Below are positions 36,601 to 45,235 of a DNA stretch of 64,000 nucleotides, one piece after another. Below the pieces are notes generated by a model. That model worked only from the letters and a program-made list of their open reading frames with translations. It was not told the origin of the DNA and searched no databases. The DNA comes from Symsagittifera roscoffensis (taxonomy: Eukaryota; Xenacoelomorpha; Acoela; Convolutidae): assembly GCF_963678635.1 (NCBI RefSeq), contig NC_087068.1, positions 26,972,318 through 27,036,317 of the forward strand, given 5' to 3'. Positions within the stretch are counted from its first letter, which is position 1. Every line of letters starts with the position of its first letter. Both the position numbers and the translations under genes were made by a program.

Positions 36601-36876
36601 TGCACAATTTTTTGAGCAGATACCGTAGACTGTTTCAATGGTTTCGATAGGACCAGGGTTTTTTTCAACATCCCCACTTTGGGTCAGTAACAACGCGAAA
36701 AGGAAAAGATGAGTCAGTGTGGTAGCTCTCCGCTCATTTATCCCACATTTCGTTGATAATATCTTTTGCTGGCAGCTTAGATAGCCCCAGTAAACAATAG
36801 TTTTTTCTTTAGTTTCCATCTGAGCCTTGGAAATTAAAAAAATTGCACAAAACAACCAGAATTTAATATTCAGCAT
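33679..36876 (-). CDS. LINE ORF2: 2A-like motif, AP endonuclease, reverse transcriptase
   Basis: 1065 residues, no stops. Residues 1-18 are hydrophobic like a signal peptide. A second hydrophobic run (about 55-65) leads into SGDVEKNPGP (67-76), an exact fit to the 2A ribosome-skipping consensus D-[VI]-E-x-N-P-G-P, with the expected break between Gly75 and Pro76. The exonuclease-endonuclease-phosphatase domain covers about 95-320 (N100, E128 in ISETW, GDYN at 246-249, HIDYI at 288-292, DH at 312-313). The reverse transcriptase covers about 585-850, with LDLSKAFDS, VPQGTVLGPLLF and YADD (772-775). The protein nicks target DNA and reverse-transcribes the element RNA at the nick. The 2A-like motif would release an N-terminal leader of 75 residues from the enzyme; that it works here is inference from related elements. 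Confidence 0.93.
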   Translation of the reverse strand: MLNIKFWLFCAIFLISKAQMETKEKTIVYWGYLSCQQKILSTKCGINERRATTLTHLFLFALLLTQSGDVEKNPGPIETIETVYGICSKNCANLKFVHLNFQSIIRKRMQLKKFLDDMGENTIIGISETWLKKEDSDNLWNFQPRTHAMFRYDRQSAVKKKGGGVLLYIPVKLAPKLRPDLNLFDKEKYESVWVECKSTFNISSKEKMLVNLCYNPSRSNFIDFLEQLTLNIDNAFSVSNKITLLGDYNINYLDSKEKENLDSIIIPYGLKVFCPNDETRISSSTKTHIDYIISDYETNGIEFCFDTPYKIDHFASFILTDIKCGKILPRIITTFNKKNYQKNEFCNSLSALPWYLLYQCTDAQNMFSTMIYLISCALQQHAPIEKKFVRNFKPKNVLKTEWFDSECQQLLTKKQNSLRSYRSQSTSDNWSKYQFLRNQMSKLIRSKQFDHSKNCFSLLSTIQQKWKYINQVRGTCSGNHRITVLRNSFSEMITQDKKIANHLNYIFSNLGEFFGAKKPPNYNKSASESASFHFQHITVKQCFDIVRKINVGKPLGPCTVPAWAIIDGQSVIVPHLTFVINTCLDENIFPIELKKANVTPLFKKDDPMDAKNYRPISITCAFSKIFEKILHAQITEHLDKFQIMTPFQIGFRKNISTQDALVYVTESIRNQIDSKKIVHAALLDLSKAFDSISHEVLIEKMLSLGFSNGANALIASFLNKRIQRVNVNGIFSDWIEIKRGVPQGTVLGPLLFNIYVNDIQERLYEGCTLVQYADDCMVFSSSIISEDALNRLQKSLNNLTEFFAENQLNLNASKSEFITFCQKNDSKNVDTDKLVISGHYVAKKSECKYLGIILDSSLSFHAQIKTILQKMAQGIKTIDTIGQQLPTISLVALLHCLVLSHLDYSAIFLQQINATLMLSLEKQLNWALKRTYFRSNFKSSSLLRISKSFIGIEKRIELKCITYLYQYLTNKKKAFENTLRLPTANYRLNERTKQIIFDKHCSTASLQKSFFHLTSKKWNSLPIILRNLEKSKTEFKKKLKEFYVSELRNNPICTNTNTWRDYRFC

Positions 36877-36932
36877 AATAGGTTAAATAAATTAAATAAT
36901 CGCCAAAGTTTGCACCAAGAAAAAATGCGAAA

Positions 36933-37961
36933 CTAGTATTTCCTAAAAAATTTTGCACCATTTTGGAAAAATTGTAACATTTCTGCCGTTTTTGGATCTA
37001 AATTTGATGATTGTTGGGTTTGCTTCATTCTGGGGCGGGTTGTAATCTCACATGTGTTTGCATTAATATCAGAACCCCTAAAAGAATCTCTAAAACTTTG
37101 CACCAAAATTTCAACACCCCCATCAGAAGGATGCAAACCATCCGAGCTAAGAGCATCTGTATTTTGACTAAAAATTTTGTTTATGTCTAAAATATCCAAT
37201 TTTACTTCGCCCAAGTCTTTTACATTCCGTACTAAATTAAGAATTTGCTTGTTTAGCTTCTGTACATTTGGATTAAAATCTTTTCTAAAAGCGCCTAAGG
37301 GAGTTACAGTACATAGTGAAATTGTTTCTGGGGAGAATTTATGATTTATGAGATAAATTAGTTTTTCTAAGCTACTCACGGCTTCCTTCGCGTCGAAATC
37401 ACTTGAGAGGCAGTCATTTATTCCAATTAGCGTAGTTACATGTTTAAAATGTCGCGATTTACTGTTTCTCACGCGTTCCAGCAATGCAGAAATTTTGTGC
37501 CCACCAAATCCTCTCGCCAACACATTTTCCGATATTTGTTCCCCATTGATTCTGTTAACAATTGAGTCTCCCAGTAATAGGCCAGAATATTCTCCTTCTC
37601 GTGGTAAAAATAAATGTTTTCGTTGCTGGTCGAATTTTTCTTCTTGAATATTGGTTGCTTGTATTTTGATTTCTTGGTTATTCTTGCTTTCTTGGTTATT
37701 TTCGCTTCGTTTGTTCTGATTTCTGCTCCGAGTTCCAATCTTGCTCCATTCGTTTTCAAATTTGTTTTCTGTAATTTTCGAATTGCCCGTGTTTTTAAAA
37801 TTTTCTAGATCAAAAAATTTGTTTCCTCTTTCTTCCTCTTTCGTTGATACAGTTAAGTTTTCGATAATTCGTTTAAAATAAGTAACATTTTCGACTAAGT
37901 CTTTATACAGCTCGTATTTCAATTCGTCGTTCAGATTTCGGAAAGTTTCGAGGTCAAACAT
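36933..37961 (-). CDS. LINE ORF1 with SGNH/GDSL esterase domain
   Basis: 342 residues. The first 115 are charged, Asn/Lys/Glu-rich and probably partly coiled. Residues 126-295 form an SGNH hydrolase: LLLGDS (catalytic-type Ser133), GFGG (151-154), LIGIND (block III, N182), and DGLHPS (D274, H277), so Ser, Gly, Asn and His blocks are all present. Several CR1-type elements encode such an esterase in ORF1; its role in transposition is not settled, but lipid or membrane binding has been suggested. The start is the first Met of the frame. The stop lies 56 bp before ORF2. Confidence 0.88.
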   Translation of the reverse strand: MFDLETFRNLNDELKYELYKDLVENVTYFKRIIENLTVSTKEEERGNKFFDLENFKNTGNSKITENKFENEWSKIGTRSRNQNKRSENNQESKNNQEIKIQATNIQEEKFDQQRKHLFLPREGEYSGLLLGDSIVNRINGEQISENVLARGFGGHKISALLERVRNSKSRHFKHVTTLIGINDCLSSDFDAKEAVSSLEKLIYLINHKFSPETISLCTVTPLGAFRKDFNPNVQKLNKQILNLVRNVKDLGEVKLDILDINKIFSQNTDALSSDGLHPSDGGVEILVQSFRDSFRGSDINANTCEITTRPRMKQTQQSSNLDPKTAEMLQFFQNGAKFFRKY

Positions 37962-38040
37962 GTTGGCGATTAAAAGCGAAATTAAAAATAAGACATTAAA
38001 ATGAACCGACTGATCGCTAGAATATTAATTTGGTTGTGAA

Positions 38041-38689
38041 AGCAACATAATCTCAGACAAAACTTTTCCTAGCATAAAGAAATCACTGAGGATATCATGG
38101 GCAACATAAATTGAGTTTAAAACATTGTTTTTGCCGATTTTTAGCTCTAATGTTTTTAGTTTTTATCGTATTTTTGACGGCGCTACTTTATTCTGAATTT
38201 TTGAGCCGTTATAAGCAAACTGGGTGTCTAGAAAGATACATGGTTTACCGACTCGTGAAACTATGTGCGATCCACTGATCACGTTCGTAACCTGGTCCTC
38301 AATTTCTATAGGATGAAACTCTCTAACCTTTTAACAGTTTTTTCATTTATTAACCCAACTCATAATTAGAAATATTTCATAGATAGCTTTTGAAAAGATT
38401 CAAAGCAAAGAAAATAAATCGAACTTTAACAAGGAACATATTTTGCATAATTTCAAAAAAACTAAATTACAAAAGGGGCCCTTCCGTTTAGTTAGGGTAA
38501 GTGCACAAGCTGGATAGGGCCATACCAGCGATATAAAAATGCATATATTTATCAGCAATGAAGTCATAAATCAGCATTAAATGCATCGTCGTAATGTTAA
38601 TTTATCTTAGCCGTCCTTCCTCTACAATAGCGCTTATGGAGTTGTCGATAAATTGAACTTTGCGTAGCGATCTGCACCCCCTTATACAA
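38041..38689. other. Spacer between two retrotransposons
   Basis: Probably the 5' UTR side of the LINE and the 3' flank of the Penelope-like element. No ORF or RNA gene seen. Confidence 0.4.
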
Positions 38690-38750
38690 AGTATAGAGCT
38701 CCTGAGGAGCGCGAAGCTTATTGTAGTTTAAGATTTTTTTTAAATTGTTA

Positions 38751-38786
38751 ATTCAAACGTTTTCTCACATTTTGTGCATCGTCAGG
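38751..38786 (-). ncRNA. Possible hammerhead ribozyme core in the PLE 3' region
   Basis: On the minus strand CCTGACGA is followed by TGCACAAAATGTGA (a CACA/TGTG stem with AAA loop and one bulge), then GAAAACGTTTG. CTGANGA, stem, GAAA is the hammerhead core, and Penelope-like elements are known to carry such ribozymes in their terminal repeats. The stem is imperfect and I did not identify stem I and the cleavage site, so this is tentative. Confidence 0.3.
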
Positions 38787-39035
38787 ATATAAAATTTTTT
38801 ATTTACAATAAAATGATCAAAGATCATGTATGAAATTCAAAAAGAACATGTTAGAAATTTTTAACCAATCACATTCTTACATCTGTTATTACGTAATCAT
38901 TATTTCATCGATTATGACAATTTCCATACTTTTTTGTTACTTGAGTCATAATTTTTCGATTTGATGTTTTATCCAAACTGACATGTCAGTTTATTTTTCC
39001 AAAAATTGCAATTTTTAGTCATGTTTAAACATGTA

Positions 39036-41669
39036 CTATAATTTTAATGTCAGCTCCCTGCTCCTGAACTCCTCGCGCGTGTTAATTCTGGGGCGTTCTT
39101 TCCAAATATGTAAGGCCTCCAGAGTGAGGAGTTTCTGTATGTTACTTGATTGATCTACAATCTCAGACTTAAGCTCGGCGCTCTTACCATCCCTGTCACA
39201 TTCTCTCAAATGTTGCCCTACTGGCGAATCTTCCTTGTGATGCTCTTCAATCCGCGTGGTCAAATGCCGGACCGTTTGTCCAACATAGGTGGAATTACAT
39301 CCACTACATGTGAGCTTGTAGACCACTCTGGATTTCAAATCTTTCGCAAAAGGAGATTTAAGGGACGGTAGGCAAGTCTTGAGCTTTCTCGTAGTAAATA
39401 TCCCTTGGGCTCCGGCGTTTTGACGCAGTTTGGCAGCAAACCACTCTGATGCATTACCCCGGTATTGTAATGTTATAATGGGTGCACTGACCTTTAAAGG
39501 ATCTTCCTTGACTGATGTTACCGTTGTTCGTGTGTCAGTTTTTGGGTCGATGATCTTATTCAACGTTCTTAATACGACACCATCTGACCATTTTTCAGGG
39601 TATTGATTATCCACCCATTGTTCTTTATTAATCTTCATTGCCTTGTCAAAGTTTTCCCATGTTGATGTACTTCTAAAAGTCCGATGAACAGTACCCTCAA
39701 CTACATTGCGTTTATATTGCAATGGAGCGCAGCTTCTGAAGTTAAGGATAGTCCCAGTATCCGTTGGTTTTTGATACCATCCACATGTTACCTTTTTTCG
39801 TGAGTCCACATTAATGTTCAAATCTAGAAAGGCTAAGTCTCCGTTCGAATCCGGATTTTCGATAGTGAATTGTAAGTTGGGGTGGAGCTCATTAGCTGCT
39901 TTTAACACTATATCTGGATCCCCCTTTACCGTCCTCACTATATCATCTACATATCTTAGGAACGCTTTGATATTTTCTGTTGGTTTTTCTTGATCTCGCT
40001 GCTCTTTACATCTCTTACAATACCAAACCATTTCTGAGATTTGCTCATATTCTTTGTCGGATACATTACTACACTTTAAATGGTACCAATTTAAACAAGC
40101 TTCGCATTCGATCCCCTTACTTCTGTATGTTACCCTCCGCTCGCAACCAGGGCATAGGCCATTCCGATTTTCATTTAGCTGTGTCAACGCAGGTACTTCC
40201 TTCATTAATGCATATTCGTACTCCTTTAGCCATAAATTGGCAAGAATGACAGCAAGGGATGCACCCATTGCCAACCCATCCTTTTGTACGTACCATAAAC
40301 CATTGCATTTGAAGTGCACCTTACTTACAGCCATGTTCAACAATTTCTTCATAGTTCCGCGTGCCAGTTTAGGAGGACTAGTTTGTTCGTACAGTTTCCT
40401 CAGTGCTATATCTATTGCCTCCTTTAGTGGGACATTAGTGTACAAACTTTTGACATCCAGGGAGATAATACTCTCATTATAGTCTAGATCTATGTTCTCT
40501 ATGATCTCCCGAGCCATTTGTGTGTTTGTCTCAATGTTTGCCCCCTCAATGTTGTCAAAAAATTTGGCCAAAGTTTTATTTAGATGTTCATATGAGCTCC
40601 CTGGCAGTGACAGTACGGGACGGAGAGGGGTTCCTTTCTTATGTACTTTAGCCAATCCATATAATCGAGCTGGCTGCCCTCCCGTGGACCTAAGCCTACT
40701 ATACAGTGCCTCATCGATCTCATCTTTCTTTTTCATGGCCAACAGTTCTTTGTTGATGTCTTTCTCAATTTTCATAACAACACTATCAGTTAAACCTGGT
40801 TTTTCGCTAACTTGTTCCGATTGCAGCAGCTCAGTTAGTTTAGCCTCATATGTCGTTTTCTTCATTACACAGAAGCCAACACCTTTATCGAATGGGACTG
40901 CCAAGAGACCATTGTCCTTCAAATACTTCCTGGCTTTCTCAATCCCTCTATCCGACGGTGTTTGCCGCACACGTTTAGCGTATGATTTTGCAGCAGCTTC
41001 AATTTCACATAATTTTTCACCTGGTACCTTTTGCGATTTAAGCTCAGATAAAAAATTATCAATGTCCGCAAGAAAGTGAAGTTCATTGAAACGATCCCTC
41101 ACCGGGTGCTTTGGGCCAAAACCTAACACTTCATGAACCCACTTGGGTAGCTCAATGCCATCTAGTGCTCTGACCGATTTGTCATTCACTTTCATTAACG
41201 GTCTGTCCTGCCGCTCTGCTAGCTTTTTTAACTTCTTTTCATGTCTATCCTTGATGTCATGAATAGCAATTCTAGCCTGGAGCTTTAGATAAAATGCTAT
41301 TGAGGGCCACCATTGTTCATCTATCCCTCTCCGCACTACTTCTCTTGCCTTAGCTAGATCATCGTCTATCTTCTTCTCTTCTGACCTTGCCTGATTTATC
41401 TCTGTTCTTAGGAGTTTTAATTGAAAGCTATGCACCGCTTGGTCCGAAAAAACCCCATTTTCTGGCACCCAAAATATCAAAAAATCTGGTATTATGTCAT
41501 TGCTTTGACATTTCCGTAAAAACTTCAATCGATGGAAATTGTTGTTTAATTTATTTGAATACTTCAGGTAAATCAAAACTAATTTCCAAGTTTGTTTTTT
41601 CCTGAGTATCCATCTCAGCATCGGTGGGGGCAAAACTACGGCGGTCATTATCCTGCAGGCCACGAGCAC
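39036..41669 (-). CDS. Penelope-like reverse transcriptase with internal PHD finger and GIY-YIG endonuclease
   Basis: 877 residues without stops. The N-terminal region (about 170-330) is the PLE-specific part. RT motifs: RLYGLAKVHKKGTPLRPVLS (335-354), SLDVKSLYTNVP (403-414), DGLAMGASLAVILANLWL (464-481), FLRYVDDIV (570-578), FLDLNI (614-619). Between the AMGA block and YVDD lies a complete C4HC3 PHD finger: C506, C509, C522, C525, H530, C533, C551, C554, with the typical Trp at 549. RT palms normally have only a short link there. The C-terminal GIY-YIG nuclease starts at VVYKLTCSGC (782-791) with STYVGQT (793-799). PLEs prime reverse transcription at nicked DNA or chromosome ends; a PHD finger usually reads histone H3 tails, so it may guide targeting (inference). 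The start is uncertain: the first Met lies inside a stem-loop, and Met17 (41621) is an alternative. Confidence 0.92.
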   Translation of the reverse strand: MLVACRIMTAVVLPPPMLRWILRKKQTWKLVLIYLKYSNKLNNNFHRLKFLRKCQSNDIIPDFLIFWVPENGVFSDQAVHSFQLKLLRTEINQARSEEKKIDDDLAKAREVVRRGIDEQWWPSIAFYLKLQARIAIHDIKDRHEKKLKKLAERQDRPLMKVNDKSVRALDGIELPKWVHEVLGFGPKHPVRDRFNELHFLADIDNFLSELKSQKVPGEKLCEIEAAAKSYAKRVRQTPSDRGIEKARKYLKDNGLLAVPFDKGVGFCVMKKTTYEAKLTELLQSEQVSEKPGLTDSVVMKIEKDINKELLAMKKKDEIDEALYSRLRSTGGQPARLYGLAKVHKKGTPLRPVLSLPGSSYEHLNKTLAKFFDNIEGANIETNTQMAREIIENIDLDYNESIISLDVKSLYTNVPLKEAIDIALRKLYEQTSPPKLARGTMKKLLNMAVSKVHFKCNGLWYVQKDGLAMGASLAVILANLWLKEYEYALMKEVPALTQLNENRNGLCPGCERRVTYRSKGIECEACLNWYHLKCSNVSDKEYEQISEMVWYCKRCKEQRDQEKPTENIKAFLRYVDDIVRTVKGDPDIVLKAANELHPNLQFTIENPDSNGDLAFLDLNINVDSRKKVTCGWYQKPTDTGTILNFRSCAPLQYKRNVVEGTVHRTFRSTSTWENFDKAMKINKEQWVDNQYPEKWSDGVVLRTLNKIIDPKTDTRTTVTSVKEDPLKVSAPIITLQYRGNASEWFAAKLRQNAGAQGIFTTRKLKTCLPSLKSPFAKDLKSRVVYKLTCSGCNSTYVGQTVRHLTTRIEEHHKEDSPVGQHLRECDRDGKSAELKSEIVDQSSNIQKLLTLEALHIWKERPRINTREEFRSRELTLKL

Positions 41670-41699
41670 TTAAACTCATGCGGCTCTCAGCAGGATAAT
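41647..41699. repeat. Perfect 10-bp inverted repeat enclosing the PLE start
   Basis: ATTATCCTGC (41647-41656) and GCAGGATAAT (41690-41699) form a stem with a 33-nt loop. The first Met codon of the PLE ORF (41667-41669) lies in the loop. It could belong to the PLE 5' end or to the 3' end of the upstream reverse-transcriptase element. Confidence 0.6.
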
Positions 41700-41704
41700 T
41701 CACA

Positions 41705-42743
41705 CAGTAGATTCACTTACCCAATCCGCGCCCTTTCAGCCGATGGTAGAGAGATGTCAGTCGTTGTTTCCTCTCTGCGTGCCTTCGCCTTGCGTCGTCC
41801 TTGTGATGGTTTCTGAGTCCGCGCTCTTATCTTTGAGAATATCCCGGCAGCAGTTAGAGGCTCCTTATTGTAGTTCTTATGCAGTTTATAGATTCTGGAT
41901 AGCTTTCTTGTCTTTTTTCACTTAGTTGTTCGGCCAATCGCTGCATCGTCCACGTGCCTGTTGGAGCAGCGCCACCGGTGCATCCAAAAATTAGCGGGCA
42001 GAAGCTACTCTGCTCTACGTTTAAGATTCTTTGCTGATATTTGGAGTTCTTCAGCGTTTCGTGGTATTTGTATGCATCCTTATGCAGTTTTCGCGATGTT
42101 TTGGCATGGGGGTTGAAAATTTTCACATCAAAGAAAGCGCGACTGAATTGTGAACCCCAGATTTTGTTTGCCTTAATGTCAAGCCGTGCCTCATTTTCAG
42201 TTGTAGTTGAATTGTTGACAAAGCTTTCGCCTTGCAACGGCTGAAGTTTCGGCTCAATCTCGACGTCATGGAAAACCTCGTTCATGAGGTTGGCGAATGT
42301 TTCTCTAATTTCATTGTGTCTTATGTGTGTGAAACCACCCTTTGCACAGTGAAGCGCATGTGTCAAGTTAAAATCAGCACCACATGCACATGTGAGTGGG
42401 GTTTTGGTTGGTTCTCATCCGTATCTTAAGTATATACCATCTCTAAACTCTGATTTATTCAAGTTGAAGTTGTATCTGCTCAGTGGTAGAGCATTGAGCC
42501 AGTTAGAGGCTCCCTTTTCAGAGGTCAGGTCGATTGCGTATTTATCTGTTTCATTTAAGGAGTTAATGAGGTTTGTTTTTTTTTTCGATTTGTTCTATCA
42601 GTTTTCAATTTTTGATATTCGTACATATTTTTTCTTGCTGTGTTACTGCTGTAATAGGATCTTGAGATTCCAGTACTAGTGATGTTTTCTTAGATCATTC
42701 TAGGTAGCTTTCATAATGGGATGGCAGCTTGATGTTAAGTCCG
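41705..42743 (-). pseudogene. Decayed reverse-transcriptase element, C-terminal part
   Basis: Minus-strand coding remains run from the edge of the giant LTR element (LNIKLPSHYESYLE, about 42700-42740) through NWLNALPLSRYNFNL and CACGADFNLTHALHC to the open frame 42366-41854 (AKGGFTHIRHNEIRETF, ARLDIKA, FFDVKIFNPHA, SSFCPLIFGCTGG). The Cys/His cluster followed by RLDIK and FFDVK looks like a zinc-bound PD-(D/E)XK-type nuclease; I have met this C-terminal block attached to reverse transcriptases in many invertebrate genomes, but the class name is uncertain. Broken by in-frame stops (for example TGA for Trp near 42410) and a frame change. Its upstream half lies at 63734-64000. Confidence 0.7.
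42741..42743 (+). other. Target-site duplication, left copy (CCG)
   Basis: CCG precedes the TG of the 5' LTR, and CCG follows the CA of the 3' LTR at 63731-63733. Removing the element and one CCG restores AAGTCCGCCCAT, which rejoins the two halves of the minus-strand reverse-transcriptase ORF apart from a one-base change in an A run. Confidence 0.6.
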
Positions 42744-43603
42744 TGTGCCATTCTGCCAGATTGGCACAGCGCAACCTTCCGACGAAGCACGAATCAGAGA
42801 GAAAAGGCCTTAACAGAGAAAAAGTGCTTGAAAGGAGGGTCGAAATATTCTGAAATTTTCTATTTTCAAATTTTCGATCATCATGTTGATATTTCTCAGA
42901 TATAAGAAAAACAGCCATTTTGACCAAAAAAGCTGAGAAAAACAGAACAACACAAAATCTAGTGAAAAACAGTCACACGAGAACACGGAAAAACGAAGCC
43001 TCTTATCGTGACAGTTACGCACGATAAGATCCTTAGTAAAAGAAGATAGTGGGAAAGCAGGCTTCGGTGGTGGAGAGCAGTACCCTCCCGTGCCACGAAC
43101 TGGGAGTGATAACAACGTTATCTCGAGGAGAACACGGAAGCGGAGGCTTGGTCCCCCAGAGACTGATATATGGTGAAAGACTGTAGTAAATTAACTTTTC
43201 AGCTTCTCTGATGCCATAGAACTTTGAATTAATACCGGTATTACTTGAGTAGCTAGGAAGAGCAAAGGGTCAATCGATCTCCAATAGATTATAATAGAAC
43301 TGTCACCAAAAACATATTAAAATAAGGTATTCGAGCCGTGTTTTTAATTGCAATCAAGTAGTCTGAGGATCCGAGACTCAACTATGTGGTTGTGTTTGCA
43401 TGTAAACGAAAGCTGATCAAAAGTCGTTTGGCTGATGGCCAAAAACTAGTAACTTTTTACCTAGCCCTAAACAGACCAGAAATTCCACTGGCGAGGTCGA
43501 GACGGTGAAAAACGAGTAGGATTAAGGTAACGGACGCCTGCCAGTCGTTAATAGGCACTTTTTCTATGCTCCGTCGCTGTGTAGTATTTGGGCGAATGTT
43601 ACA
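42744..43603 (+). repeat. 5' LTR of the giant retroelement
   Basis: Starts TGTGCC and ends ATGTTACA (TG..CA). The left edge is placed where the interrupted reverse-transcriptase ORF stops and a CCG duplication occurs; the right edge is where identity with the 3' LTR ends. The last 251 bp (43353-43603) match 63480-63730. Confidence 0.8.
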
Positions 43604-43615
43604 TAGACGTTTTTA

Positions 43616-43633
43616 TGGTGCTCCTGGGTGGGC
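43616..43633 (+). promoter_or_regulatory. Candidate primer-binding site
   Basis: TGGTGCTCCTGGGTGGGC begins with TGG as expected for annealing to a tRNA 3' CCA end, 12 nt after the LTR. The spacing is larger than usual and the tRNA is not identified. Confidence 0.35.
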
Positions 43634-44819
43634 CTGTTAAAGGCATGAGACCATCATGATCAGCAAACGTTTCAGCGACGAACCCTCCGCTCCGGGCGTA
43701 TGCCCGAGTTAAAGGCCTTAATGACCTTTATTGTACTAGGGGGAAGGTGTGTACCCTCCGCCTAGTACTATTTAGCTTTTTAATTTAGTTAACACCGAAA
43801 GTTCCGGGGGCCGGAGGGTTAGGTGGGAAGTCATGAGCCCGCTTGTCCCAAGGTCCCGGGACCAAAAACAAATAAAGAGAAAGCGTAAAACCAACACGAT
43901 TGTTGTTCCACACTCAACAGGGACATCAGGGACAACATCCACGATTGGCGCGGTCCGATTGTACCCTCCGTTGATCACAAATTTCCGAGTTAAGGGTCTT
44001 CATTCGGGTATTTTGGTGCAAAGGAGGGTATAGTAATATTGATTAACGACTACTAATAGGTTATTATCCTTATTATATATTACCTATCTCCTATTTAGAC
44101 CCAAGAAACACCCAAATTTTGTCGAAAGTTACCGATTTTCGACCAAACTATAGACCCCCAAATTTTTGGATATCCGAGCTTTTCCGAACAGCAAAAAGAA
44201 CTTATATAGGGAGTAGCTACGTAATTCGATCCCCCTGACTAAAGAAACCGCGTGAGAAAGGACTCAGTAGAAGTTAGAGAAAACGAAAATTTTTCGATCA
44301 AAATTTTGATAATTTTCTGAATTTTGTCAATCTGTTTTGGGGATCGAGTTTTTGACTTTTTAGACTTAGAGCAATAAAACTTTTTGTGTTAGGAGTGTGC
44401 TAGCGTAACGTGCTCGGTTGCCAGAGAAATTCTTGATTAACACTCCGATTAGCTCCGTGGATTGAGCTAACGACTTAAGGATTGGAAAAGGAGGAATCGG
44501 AGGGTCCAAATTTGATAGTTATTGGCCAAATTTTGGTCTCCAAACCAATTTTGGTCCGGTTTTTTGCACTTACCATAAGTCGACGTTTTTCCGGACCGCA
44601 ACCGTTTTTGGGTTGATAGTCTCGGAAAAGCAACAATTTTTTTAGAGTTTGTTGGTTCGGAGGGTCCAAAATATAGGTAACGCTCCGAGCGGCAGAAAAT
44701 TTTTTAAAACACTTTTTTATCCTACCGTGTCAGCCAACCTGGTTTTAAGTAAGTTTCACCGCATTCGGAGGCTTTTTCTCGGTAAGATAACCCTTTTTCC
44801 TGATTTTTGGGGAAACCTC

Positions 44820-45030
44820 TGAAGTAACCCTCCGGAGTGACTTAAGCCCCTTAGAAGAATATTAAGCCTCTTATTGACCCTCCTTAGTGAGTTAAGGGGG
44901 ACCCTCCGAAGTGTCTTGGGTGACTAAGGTACCCTCCGAAGTAACCCTCCGGAGTAGGCTAAGTGTCTTAACAACCCTCCGAAGTAACCCTCCGGAGTGA
45001 CTTAAGCCTCTTAGCAACCCTCCTTAGTGG
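44820..45030 (+). repeat. Cluster of CCCTCCG(A/G)AGT repeats
   Basis: Within 210 bp the unit ACCCTCCGGAGT, ACCCTCCGAAGT or ACCCTCCTTAGT occurs about nine times with irregular spacing, interleaved with GACTTAAGCC(C/T)CTTAG. The same heptamer or its complement CGGAGGG also occurs singly at about 43683, 43753, 43813, 43962, 44499 and 44658. Confidence 0.75.
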
Positions 45031-45235
45031 AAAATTAGGGAAGCCGTCTGGGGCAAATTGAGAAACGGAAAATATCCATTTAAGATTGGGATAAAAGGTC
45101 AACTAACAAAGGGCGTGCATATTAGAATCATAGGAGCCCATTTGACCCGGAAATTCGTCATCAACTTTGGATTCTAGATCGGGTGTATCAGAAGTACCCG
45201 AACCAAATTTTTTTTGATTGTGATTTTGGTTGTGT

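Larger units (their letters stand above)
33400..38040 (-). mobile_element. CR1-like non-LTR retrotransposon with two open ORFs
   Basis: Minus-strand LINE with ORF1 (SGNH esterase type) and ORF2 (endonuclease plus reverse transcriptase), 56 bp apart, both uninterrupted. The ORF1-esterase plus apurinic-type endonuclease architecture is that of the CR1/L2 group. The 3' side (below 33679) contains an A/T-rich tail region with GAAGAAGAAGAAG near 33310. The outer ends are approximate: I could not identify target-site duplications or the 3' terminal repeat with confidence. Confidence 0.8.
38690..41700 (-). mobile_element. Penelope-like element (PLE) with open ORF
   Basis: Minus-strand element with a single 877-codon ORF encoding a Penelope-type reverse transcriptase and a C-terminal GIY-YIG endonuclease. 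The presumed 3' terminal region contains a perfect GCTCCTGAGGAGC palindrome (about 38698-38710) and a hammerhead-like core (38751-38786). The outer limits are estimates, as I found no terminal repeats long enough to define them. Confidence 0.75.

Noticed and set aside
42475-42545. tRNA-like D-arm (GCTCAGTGGTAGAGC) on the plus strand
   Set aside because: The same bases encode NWLNALPLSRY of the reverse-transcriptase remnant on the minus strand, there is no proper T-arm or acceptor stem, and the family conserves this protein segment, so the resemblance is chance.
44820-45030. CRISPR array
   Set aside because: The repeats are short, irregularly spaced and lack unique spacers of constant length, and the DNA is eukaryotic.
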